DNA from: an uncultured Petrimonas sp.
Lineage (GTDB): Bacteria > Bacteroidota > Bacteroidia > Bacteroidales > Dysgonomonadaceae
Assembly (NCBI GenBank): GCA_934621705.1
Contig: CAKTUP010000045.1
Location: forward strand, 1-14,720
Length of the DNA: 14,720 nt
Direction: 5' to 3'
Under the pieces are notes generated by a model. The model had not been told where the DNA came from. It saw only the letters and a list, made by a program, of their open reading frames with translations, and searched no databases. Positions 1 to 5,808 of the stretch are shown here, in pieces (position 1 is the first letter of the stretch; the number at the start of each line of letters is the position of its first letter). The position numbers and the translations under genes were made by a program.

Positions 1-43
1 TGCAGTGCGATACAATTTTTTTAAAAACGTCTTCTTGTGCCAT
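1..43 (-). CDS. glyS: Glycyl-tRNA synthetase, N-terminal fragment (partial)
   Basis: The minus strand has an ATG at 43-41 followed by an open frame to the window edge, reading MAQEDVFKKIVSHC. This matches, from memory, the start of the single-chain class II glycyl-tRNA synthetase of Bacteroidota, which begins MAQED-x-FKK and continues into the catalytic core. The enzyme charges tRNA-Gly in the cytoplasm. Only 14 codons are visible, so no catalytic motif can be checked and the call rests on this N-terminal string alone. The gene lies downstream of, and in the same direction as, the PIN toxin module at 125-798, with 81 bp between them that contain a period-7 repeat. I see no clear promoter in that gap, so read-through from the toxin module is possible. 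Confidence 0.6.
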   Translation of the reverse strand, partial: MAQEDVFKKIVSHC

Positions 44-57
44 AAATTTTGTTGCGC

Positions 58-99
58 GGTTCGGGGTGCGGGTTTCGTGTTTCGAGTTTCGAGTTTTGC
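58..99. repeat. Period-7 tandem repeat (GTTTCGA-like)
   Basis: Six consecutive heptamers follow a 7-nt period. Two exact copies of GTTTCGA (79-85 and 86-92) are preceded by GTTTCGT (72-78) and followed by GTTTTGC (93-99). More diverged GC-rich units, GGTTCGG (58-64) and GGTGCGG (65-71), extend the array. On the minus strand the unit reads close to ACTCGAA. The array lies between the PIN toxin stop and the glyS start. It does not form an obvious hairpin and does not code for either neighbour. I remember similar heptamer tracts from Bacteroidota intergenic regions, but the function is unknown to me. Confidence 0.6.
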
Positions 100-124
100 G
101 GGCCGAACTGAGCGTATGTTGGTT

Positions 125-538
125 TTATTTTATTGATTTGAGGATCGAAAGAAAATCTCTCGCCGTAATTGTCTCTACTTTAGGAAATTCTATGGATTGC
201 AGTATGTCAAAATGTTTGTCGTTAGTAACCAAATAGTTTGTATCGGATGCAATTGCACAATCCACAAATTTATTATCATCAGCATCTATTGAAATTAATC
301 TCCATCTATAATATTTGGTAATCCAATGAACATTTGGAGCCTTTTCAAGAACACGCAAAACACTTTCTGTTGCCAATATTCCAATATGTTTTTTTAGGAT
401 TTCTTCGTATTCAAAAACGATATCCGTAGTAACATAAACATCTATTTTTTTATCCAAAATTGCCTTGAAAACGGGATGGAAAATGGATCTTTGAGATATC
501 GCTACAAGTAAAACATTTGTGTCAAGAACAATTTTCAA
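125..538 (-). CDS. PIN-domain toxin of a toxin-antitoxin pair (COG1569-like), copy 1
   Basis: This 137-residue protein is a single PIN domain, a metal-dependent RNase fold. It matches the family annotated as putative toxin-antitoxin system toxin component (COG1569/TIGR00305), and its length is normal for that family. The acidic metal-binding set is intact: D6 in LDTN, E43 in the FEYEE segment, D93 in NKFVDCAIA and D107 in TNDKHF. It is therefore expected to be an active RNase of the cytoplasm, although the RNA target cannot be told from sequence. It lies 20 bp downstream of a small partner gene (559-798) on the same strand. It is clearly paralogous to the protein at 7602-8021: both start M-K-(R)-I-V-L-D-T-N-V-L-L and share DDNKF-x-DCAI and VTNDKHF-x-IL. 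The DNA is AT-rich compared with the metabolic genes of the window, in keeping with a horizontally acquired module. Confidence 0.82.
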   Translation of the reverse strand: MKIVLDTNVLLVAISQRSIFHPVFKAILDKKIDVYVTTDIVFEYEEILKKHIGILATESVLRVLEKAPNVHWITKYYRWRLISIDADDNKFVDCAIASDTNYLVTNDKHFDILQSIEFPKVETITARDFLSILKSIK

Positions 539-558
539 GGCTGTATTTGCTTATTATG

Positions 559-798
559 TTAATTATCGGGATTATATGGTGTGCGCTCGTGCATGTTGAG
601 AAACTCTTCCATTGTCTCATTTGTCCACCCTTTTTCGTCCCATACTTTGTCGGCTTCATGAATAGCTTTCTCGGCAAAATACTTTACGATCAGTTGTTTG
701 ATTTCGAGTAAATCATCGTTGTCCACTTTTTGCGAAAATAGTTCTAACATTTCCAGTTGTAGTGGATTGAGGTAATTATATGATTGAGCTGCATCCAT
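559..798 (-). CDS. Small partner (putative antitoxin) of PIN toxin, copy 1
   Basis: This 79-residue, acidic, helix-rich protein is encoded just upstream of the PIN toxin. I do not recognise a named antitoxin fold such as ribbon-helix-helix, AbrB or Phd. Its residues align without gaps, at a constant offset of 4, to the 75-residue protein upstream of the second PIN toxin. Shared positions include LQLE (13-16), LLEIK (30-34), YFA-x-K (40-44), KGW (56-58) and H70. Co-conservation with the PIN gene, small size and the antitoxin-first order all suggest it neutralises the toxin. Autoregulation is possible but no DNA-binding motif is evident. The ATG at 798-796 has no Shine-Dalgarno sequence, which is normal for the phylum. 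Confidence 0.72.
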   Translation of the reverse strand: MDAAQSYNYLNPLQLEMLELFSQKVDNDDLLEIKQLIVKYFAEKAIHEADKVWDEKGWTNETMEEFLNMHERTPYNPDN

Positions 799-803
799 AG
801 CTT

Positions 804-872
804 TTATTTTATTTGTTTCAGTTTTTTAATGTCTTCTTCAACTTCTCGCAGGCTTTGCTCTTTTTCTATCAA
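804..872 (-). pseudogene. Possible 3' remnant of a coiled-coil gene
   Basis: Reading the minus strand from 869, the frame encodes IEKEQSLREVEEDIKKLKQ followed by IK and TAA at 806-804. It ends only 5 bp before the start of the antitoxin gene. The composition (alternating E/K with regularly spaced hydrophobics) looks like the tail of a real coiled-coil protein rather than random AT-rich DNA. There is an in-frame TAA just upstream and no ATG; the only possible start is TTG at 872-870. It could be the decayed end of a gene formerly upstream in the toxin operon, or chance. Confidence 0.25.
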
Positions 873-1027
873 TTATTGGTTTTTTATTTGCTACATTACA
901 GTGTTGAGTGGTTAGTCGGAAATTTTGACATACCATATTCTTGAAATTTTTTCAAACATACAAAGTAAGCAGTTTTTTCCGACATTTCCGTAATTCAAAC
1001 TCTTAAAGATAAATAATGAATGTACTT
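873..1027. other. AT-rich intergenic stretch with inverted repeats
   Basis: Together with the remnant and the promoter this fills the 289-bp gap between the divergent antitoxin gene and the flippase gene. It contains an outer inverted repeat GTCGGAAA (915-922) / TTTCCGAC (976-983). Inside it is a compact hairpin with arms TTGAAA and TTTCAA (941-955). No coding potential is seen on either strand. It may hold the control sites of the divergent transcription units, but no operator can be named. Confidence 0.35.
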
Positions 1028-1062
1028 TTTGACGAACACTACGCGGAAATATTGTACTTTTG
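1028..1062 (+). promoter_or_regulatory. Probable Bacteroidota promoter for the flippase gene
   Basis: The -7 element TACTTTTG (1055-1062) fits TAnnTTTG exactly. A TTTG at 1028-1031 could serve as the -33 element, but the spacer of 23 bp is longer than the usual 19-21. The predicted transcript would start near 1069, giving a leader of about 20 nt before the ATG at 1088. Confidence 0.45.
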
Positions 1063-1087
1063 CCGTTAATTTCTAAGATTTGAGTTT

Positions 1088-2581
1088 ATGGCAGGAGGAA
1101 TGAAAACCCTTGCAAAGGAAACGGCAATTTACGGTGTAAGCAGTATTTTTGGCCGGTTTTTAAACTGGTTACTTACTCCGTATTGGACGTGGGTTTTGGC
1201 AGGTACCGCTCAAATGGGAGTGGTGAGTAATTTGTACAGTTGGACTGCACTTACCGTTGTTATCCTTACTTATGGAATGGAAACCGGTTTGTTCCGATTT
1301 GCCAATAAAAACGAAGAAAATCCGCTTAAAGTCTATACCACTACGCTGATAAGTATTTCTTCCACCACGCTCTTGTTTGTTGTTCTGGCCATTTTATTTC
1401 TGAATCCCATCACAACCATCTTCGGCAGCGAAGATATAAAATCGCATTATGTTCTTTTACTGATAATTATCCTTGGGTTAGATACATTAAGTGCGATACC
1501 GTTTGCTTACCTGCGGTATCAAAAACGTCCCATCCGGTTTGCAACCATTCAAATTCTGAATGTAGTTATTACCATACTCTTCAATTTGTTTTTCTTTTTG
1601 GCTTGTCCCTGGCTTGCCGTAAAATTTCCTGATACATTTTCGTGGTTCGATATCAACAAAGGAGTCGATTATATTTTAATATCCAATCTGATTGCTTCTG
1701 CCATTCGATTACTACTTCTCTCGCCGCAATTAAGAGTGAAATATACTTTTGATGGCGCGTTGCTTAAAAGAATGTTGGTTTATTCGCTGCCATTGCTCGT
1801 TCTTGGCATTGCCGGAATTATGAACCAAAACCTGGACAAAATGCTTTATCCGCATCTTTCTACCGAGGCAGACAAAATGGGGCAGCTGGGAATTTACACA
1901 GCTTCGTTTAAGATCGCCGTGATTATGGTCATGTTTACACAGGCTTTTCGCTATGCTTTTGAACCGTTTATTTTCGCGAAAAACAAAGAATCGGCCGATA
2001 ATAAAACGGCGTATTCGCAGGCAACCAAATACTTCATTATTTTCTGCTTGTTTATATTTCTGGCAGTAATGGGATATCTTGATTTTGTTAAGCATTTGCT
2101 GGAAGCAGAATATCATGAAGGACTTAAAATAGTTCCCATAGTAATGGTGGCGGAGCTGTTTTTCGGCATCTATTTCAACTTGTCGTTATGGTATAAACTG
2201 ACTGACCAGACGAAATGGGGAACATATTTGTCTTTAATCGGACTTGCTGTAACCGTTTTAGGCAACGTGTTATTTGTTCCACAGTTTGGTTATATAGCTT
2301 GTGCGTGGACAGCATTTCTTGCCAATCTGGTGATGATGGCGTTATCCTACATTTTGGGACAAAAGAACTATCCCATCAACTACGATTTAAAATCAGCCGG
2401 ATTTTATTTTGGTGTTTCGATAGCGCTTTTTGCCGGAATAATGTTCTCTCACGGAATTATCGATAACGTGTGGTTGAGGTTGGTCATTAACACCGTTTTA
2501 ATCGCAATTTACGTATTTATAGTTATAAAAAAAGACTTACCTTTGCGGGAAATTCCGGTTATTAGGAAATATTTTAAATAA
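1088..2581 (+). CDS. Polysaccharide/lipopolysaccharide flippase, MOP superfamily (Wzx-like)
   Basis: This 497-residue protein is almost entirely hydrophobic, with about 12-14 membrane segments. It has the typical oligosaccharide flippase opening (KTLAKETAIYG, then GRFLNWLL) and a GMETGLFRF motif at residues 63-71. The C-terminal half carries the polysaccharide-biosynthesis C-domain type of helices. It probably moves a lipid-linked oligosaccharide across the inner membrane for O-antigen, capsule or a cell-wall precursor; the substrate cannot be deduced. Length is normal. ATG 1088 is preferred because family members start with MAG-x-K and the promoter lies just upstream. ATG 1100 is an alternative; the AGGAGG at 1093-1098 is too close to it to be a useful ribosome site. 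No glycosyltransferase genes are nearby, so this is not a typical O-antigen cluster. The next gene starts 11 bp later. Confidence 0.85.
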   Translation: MAGGMKTLAKETAIYGVSSIFGRFLNWLLTPYWTWVLAGTAQMGVVSNLYSWTALTVVILTYGMETGLFRFANKNEENPLKVYTTTLISISSTTLLFVVLAILFLNPITTIFGSEDIKSHYVLLLIIILGLDTLSAIPFAYLRYQKRPIRFATIQILNVVITILFNLFFFLACPWLAVKFPDTFSWFDINKGVDYILISNLIASAIRLLLLSPQLRVKYTFDGALLKRMLVYSLPLLVLGIAGIMNQNLDKMLYPHLSTEADKMGQLGIYTASFKIAVIMVMFTQAFRYAFEPFIFAKNKESADNKTAYSQATKYFIIFCLFIFLAVMGYLDFVKHLLEAEYHEGLKIVPIVMVAELFFGIYFNLSLWYKLTDQTKWGTYLSLIGLAVTVLGNVLFVPQFGYIACAWTAFLANLVMMALSYILGQKNYPINYDLKSAGFYFGVSIALFAGIMFSHGIIDNVWLRLVINTVLIAIYVFIVIKKDLPLREIPVIRKYFK

Positions 2582-2592
2582 AAGAACAAATT

Positions 2593-2826
2593 ATGACAGT
2601 ATTAGAAAGAAAAGCCCGTTTTGCCCGTACGATATTAGATGAAAAATTCGATGAAAATACGCTTTCAGAATTGGAATGGATGCTGTCTGTATTGTCCGAA
2701 AAAAAGACACCGTGTCAGTATTCTGCAGAAGAATTAGAAGCGAGAGCTGTGCAGGGTATTCTTGACGCTGAAAGCGGATACGGGAAAACTGTTGCCGAGA
2801 TGCGGGAAAAGTATTCGAAAAAATGA
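2593..2826 (+). CDS. Putative antitoxin of a ParE/RelE-type pair
   Basis: This 77-residue, charged, mostly helical protein overlaps the following toxin gene by 4 bp (ATGA), the standard coupling of antitoxin-toxin operons. The N-terminal part (LERKARFARTILDEKFDE) is amphipathic. The C-terminal half contains SAEELEARAVQGILDAESG, resembling the toxin-wrapping tails of small Bacteroidota antitoxins. I cannot assign a named DNA-binding domain. The gene follows the flippase by 11 bp and may be partly transcribed with it. The role is inferred from size and partner rather than from a motif. Confidence 0.65.
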   Translation: MTVLERKARFARTILDEKFDENTLSELEWMLSVLSEKKTPCQYSAEELEARAVQGILDAESGYGKTVAEMREKYSKK

Positions 2827-3131
2827 AAGTTATTGTTCTTCCATTAGCCGAAGCAGATTTGGATGACATTTATATTATTTACGAAGAGAAAAGTCAAACC
2901 ACGGCCTCTAAAATATTCAATTCTATATTGGATGAGATAGGAATCCTGGAAAGTTTTCCACAAGCAGCACCCATAGAGCCTTTGTTGAAAGGGCAATCTA
3001 AAATATTTCGCTCACTTGTGATTTCCAATGGGTTATTTAAAGCCATTTATTTCGTGGAGGCCGACACGGTTTATATAACACACATTTGGTGTTGCAGACC
3101 AAATCCCCGACATTTACAAAGAGGATATTGA
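2823..3131 (+). CDS. ParE/RelE-superfamily toxin
   Basis: This 102-residue protein has the ParE/RelE layout. An opening beta strand (MKVIVLPLAE) is followed by a helix with the A-x-x-DL-x-x-I-x-x-Y pattern (residues 11-20), a second helix ending in LESFP (42-46), then the central basic residue R63 in FRSLV, the strand AIYFV (74-78) and the final HIWCCRPNP (87-95). Relatives act either on DNA gyrase (ParE) or on mRNA at the ribosome (RelE); sequence alone does not decide which. The C-terminus looks complete. It overlaps its antitoxin by 4 bp, and the peptidase gene starts 30 bp after its stop. The module therefore sits wedged between two chromosomal genes on the same strand. Confidence 0.8.
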   Translation: MKVIVLPLAEADLDDIYIIYEEKSQTTASKIFNSILDEIGILESFPQAAPIEPLLKGQSKIFRSLVISNGLFKAIYFVEADTVYITHIWCCRPNPRHLQRGY

Positions 3132-3161
3132 TATTTAAATATAAAAATTTATACATTTTAC

Positions 3162-5291
3162 ATGAAAAAATCATTTTTGACCATTCTCATCACCTTGATG
3201 ATGTTCCCATTATTAAAAGCCGATGAAGGAATGTGGCTTTTGAAAGAGCTTAACCGCCAAAGCGTTGAGCGGATGAAAGAGTTGGGATTTACTTTCCCGA
3301 TAAACAAACTGTACGATGAGAAAAATGCATCGCTGAAAGATGCTGTTGTTATTTTCGGCGGTGGATGCACGGGCGTTGCCGTATCGGAAAAAGGATTGAT
3401 TTTCACCAATCACCATTGCGGATATGGAGCTATCCAACGATTGAGTTCGGTGGAATTTGATTACCTGAAAAACGGTTTCAAAGCCGACAATATGCAACAG
3501 GAACTGTATTCCGACGGATTGGCTATTTCCTTCTTGCGAAGCATGGAAGAGATTACCGACCAAATTCTGCCCAAAGTACCGTCTGTTTTGAGCGAAGTGC
3601 AGCGCGAACTTGCAATCGATTCCATTTCAGATGAATTGCTGGCGCAATACGATGATGATCCGTTCACGTCGGCGCGCATCATTCCGTTTTATTCCGGAAA
3701 TAAATATTACAAAGTGGTTTACGATGTTTTCCGCGACGTGCGTTTGGTGGTAACTCCGCCATCGTCGGTGGGAAAATACGGCGGCGATACCGATAACTGG
3801 ATGTGGCCGAGACACACGGGTGATTTTGCCGTTTTCCGCGTCTATGCCGACAGAAACAATAAACCCGCCAAACACAGCGCCGATAACGTTCCCTACAAAC
3901 CCAAATACGTGGTTCCGGTGTCGCTGGGCGGCGTAAACAATGGCGATTACGCCATGACTATCGGTTATCCGGGAAGCACGCAGCGTTATCTCTCGTCGTT
4001 CGGAATTGCGCAGCAAATGGAATCGGAAAACAAGCCGCGCATCGAAGTTCGCGGTGCAAAACAGGATATCTGGTGGGATGCTATGACAAAAAACGACACC
4101 ATCCGCCTGAAATATGCCAACAAATACGCCGGCAGTTCCAACTACTGGAAAAATTCGATGGGAATGAACGAAGCGATTACGAAATTGGGTGTTTTGGCAG
4201 AAAAGCAACAATTGGAAAGCCGCTTGACTACTTGGATTAACAGTAACAATAAAAACAGGGAAAAATACGGTAGTTTGCTGAATACGTTGAGCGAAACCTA
4301 TGCCAACTCCACGGATCTGGCTCGTTACACCACTTATTTTCTGGAAACTTTCAACAACGGAATCGAACTGACTCGCTTTGCCAATACCATTCTTCAGTTT
4401 GATATGGACGGCACGGAAGAAGACAAGGCCAGTTTCATCAACGACAGGATCATAGAATCGTATAAAAATTACGAACCTAAGCTCGATCGAAAAGTGCTTC
4501 CCGTTGTGATGAAGTTGTATGCCGAGCGTGTTCCGGCACAATACCTGCCCGATATTTACGAAAAAATAAAAACCGATTTTGGCGGCGATTACGATAAATA
4601 TGCCGATTGGTTATTCGCCAATTCTCAATTTACCAACCTGACCGATTTAATGGAACTGCTGAAAGTGGCCGACACGGAACGGTTGACGCAAGATCCGGCA
4701 ATGGAACTTGCTTTGTCCGCCAAAGATATGGGTTACGAACTATCGGGACAAATGATATCGGCTTACGAAAATATGATGCGCGGTGAGCGGGAACTGATGG
4801 CCGCCTTGATGGAAATGGACCCGAAAAAGAATTTTTATCCCGATGCAACTTTCACGCAAAGAATGAGTTATGGATCGGTAAAAGGTTATGAGCCGCGCGA
4901 CGGCGTTTGGTACGATTATTACACCACGTCGAAGGGAGTATTGGAAAAATACAAGGAAAACGACCCTGAGTTTCATTTGCAATCTTATATCGTGGACGCA
5001 CTCAGAAAAGGTGATTTCGGCCGTTATGCAGCCAAAGACGGTACAATGCGCATAAATTTCCTGTCGGATAATGATATTACCGGAGGTAATTCGGGAAGCC
5101 CCGTTTTCAACGGCAAAGCCGAGCTTATCGGGTTAGCGTTCGACGGAAACTGGGAATCGCTCAGCGGCGATATCTTGTTTGAACCCGAAATGCAGCGCAC
5201 CATCAGCGTGGATGTCCGTTACGTGTTGTACACGATCGATAAAATTATGAACGCACCGCACATCATCAACGAACTTAAGGTTGTGAAGTAA
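3162..5291 (+). CDS. dpp7: S46 family dipeptidyl peptidase, DPP7-like
   Basis: This 709-residue secreted serine exopeptidase removes dipeptides from the N-terminus of oligopeptides, normally in the periplasm. A signal peptide (residues 1-20, cut near KA|DEG) precedes the chymotrypsin-like S46 domain. Catalytic H85 lies in TNHHCGY, D221 in RHTGDF and S644 in GGNSGSP. N212 in DTDNW corresponds to the asparagine that binds the substrate N-terminus in characterised S46 enzymes. The residue 18 positions after the catalytic Ser is G662 in FDGNW. In Porphyromonas enzymes this site is Gly in DPP7 (hydrophobic P1) and Arg in DPP11 (acidic P1), so DPP7-type specificity is inferred. Length fits the family (about 700-720). 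No strong promoter was seen in the 30 bp after the toxin gene, so transcription may enter from upstream. A palindromic terminator follows 19 bp after the stop. Confidence 0.92.
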   Translation: MKKSFLTILITLMMFPLLKADEGMWLLKELNRQSVERMKELGFTFPINKLYDEKNASLKDAVVIFGGGCTGVAVSEKGLIFTNHHCGYGAIQRLSSVEFDYLKNGFKADNMQQELYSDGLAISFLRSMEEITDQILPKVPSVLSEVQRELAIDSISDELLAQYDDDPFTSARIIPFYSGNKYYKVVYDVFRDVRLVVTPPSSVGKYGGDTDNWMWPRHTGDFAVFRVYADRNNKPAKHSADNVPYKPKYVVPVSLGGVNNGDYAMTIGYPGSTQRYLSSFGIAQQMESENKPRIEVRGAKQDIWWDAMTKNDTIRLKYANKYAGSSNYWKNSMGMNEAITKLGVLAEKQQLESRLTTWINSNNKNREKYGSLLNTLSETYANSTDLARYTTYFLETFNNGIELTRFANTILQFDMDGTEEDKASFINDRIIESYKNYEPKLDRKVLPVVMKLYAERVPAQYLPDIYEKIKTDFGGDYDKYADWLFANSQFTNLTDLMELLKVADTERLTQDPAMELALSAKDMGYELSGQMISAYENMMRGERELMAALMEMDPKKNFYPDATFTQRMSYGSVKGYEPRDGVWYDYYTTSKGVLEKYKENDPEFHLQSYIVDALRKGDFGRYAAKDGTMRINFLSDNDITGGNSGSPVFNGKAELIGLAFDGNWESLSGDILFEPEMQRTISVDVRYVLYTIDKIMNAPHIINELKVVK

Positions 5292-5310
5292 TTATGTTTA
5301 CTTCAACATC

Positions 5311-5350
5311 AAACAAAAAACACCGGAAAATTTTCCGGTGTTTTTTGTTT
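5311..5350. terminator. Bidirectional intrinsic terminator (40-nt perfect palindrome)
   Basis: The sequence is an exact palindrome centred at 5330/5331. The GC core CACCGG/CCGGTG is flanked by A-runs on the left and T-runs on the right on either strand. It therefore forms a stable stem followed by a U-run in both directions. It lies between the convergent S46 peptidase (stop 5291) and methylglyoxal synthase (stop 5356) genes and should end both transcripts. Confidence 0.93.
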
Positions 5351-5355
5351 GCGGG

Positions 5356-5799
5356 TTACCGCTCAAACCTTCTGTACAACGGTTCCATCGGAACATACGA
5401 TGAGTCGTCCCACAAGTTGCTGGTGATCATCAGGTCGGCGCTGTAGCGGTTGCAGGCGATGGGCACGTTGTGAATGCGGCACTGGCGGAGCAACATCATA
5501 ATGTCGGCTTCGTGCGGTTGAGCGTTGAGGTCGTCGATCAGAAAGACCGCCAAGTCAATTTCTTTGCGCACCACCATGGCCGCAATTTCGGCATCGCCGC
5601 CCATGGGGCCGGAGTTCATGCACGTGATTTCGGGAAATACGCCTTCTTCGTTCAGCGCATCGCGAACCAGTCCGCCGGTTGTTCCTGTGCAAACCAGATG
5701 ATGTTCGGACAAAAAATCCGAATTAAAAATTACCCAGTCAACCATGTCGGCTTTTCGGTGATCGTGGGCAACTAAGGCTATTGTAAGTTTTTTTCTCAT
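5356..5799 (-). CDS. mgsA: Methylglyoxal synthase
   Basis: This 147-residue cytoplasmic enzyme converts dihydroxyacetone phosphate to methylglyoxal and phosphate, a bypass of lower glycolysis used when sugar phosphates pile up or phosphate is short. All key residues aligned from E. coli MgsA are present: H12 and D13 in LVAHDHRK, the phosphate loop TGTTGG (38-43), catalytic D69 in SGPMGGD, D89 in LIDDLNA, and H96 and D99 in QPHEAD. Length fits the family (E. coli 152). It starts 9 bp after the phosphohexomutase stop and is surely in the same transcript. It ends at the shared palindromic terminator. Regulation in other species is by inorganic phosphate inhibition of the enzyme; nothing here shows transcriptional control. 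Confidence 0.95.
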   Translation of the reverse strand: MRKKLTIALVAHDHRKADMVDWVIFNSDFLSEHHLVCTGTTGGLVRDALNEEGVFPEITCMNSGPMGGDAEIAAMVVRKEIDLAVFLIDDLNAQPHEADIMMLLRQCRIHNVPIACNRYSADLMITSNLWDDSSYVPMEPLYRRFER

Positions 5800-5808
5800 A
5801 TTTTCGAG

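Noticed and set aside
953..960. TATGTTTG on the minus strand as promoter for PIN module 1
   Set aside because: It matches TAnnTTTG but has no TTTG-like element 19-21 bp upstream, and it would give a leader of nearly 150 nt.
1093..1098. AGGAGG as a Shine-Dalgarno site for an alternative flippase start at 1100
   Set aside because: Only one base separates it from the ATG, too close for ribosome pairing. Bacteroidota rarely rely on such sites, and the family usually starts MAG-x-K.
3627..4541. A 304-codon open frame on the minus strand
   Set aside because: It is antisense to the S46 peptidase gene, whose catalytic triad and signal peptide are intact. The opposite-strand frame is open because of codon bias in the real gene.
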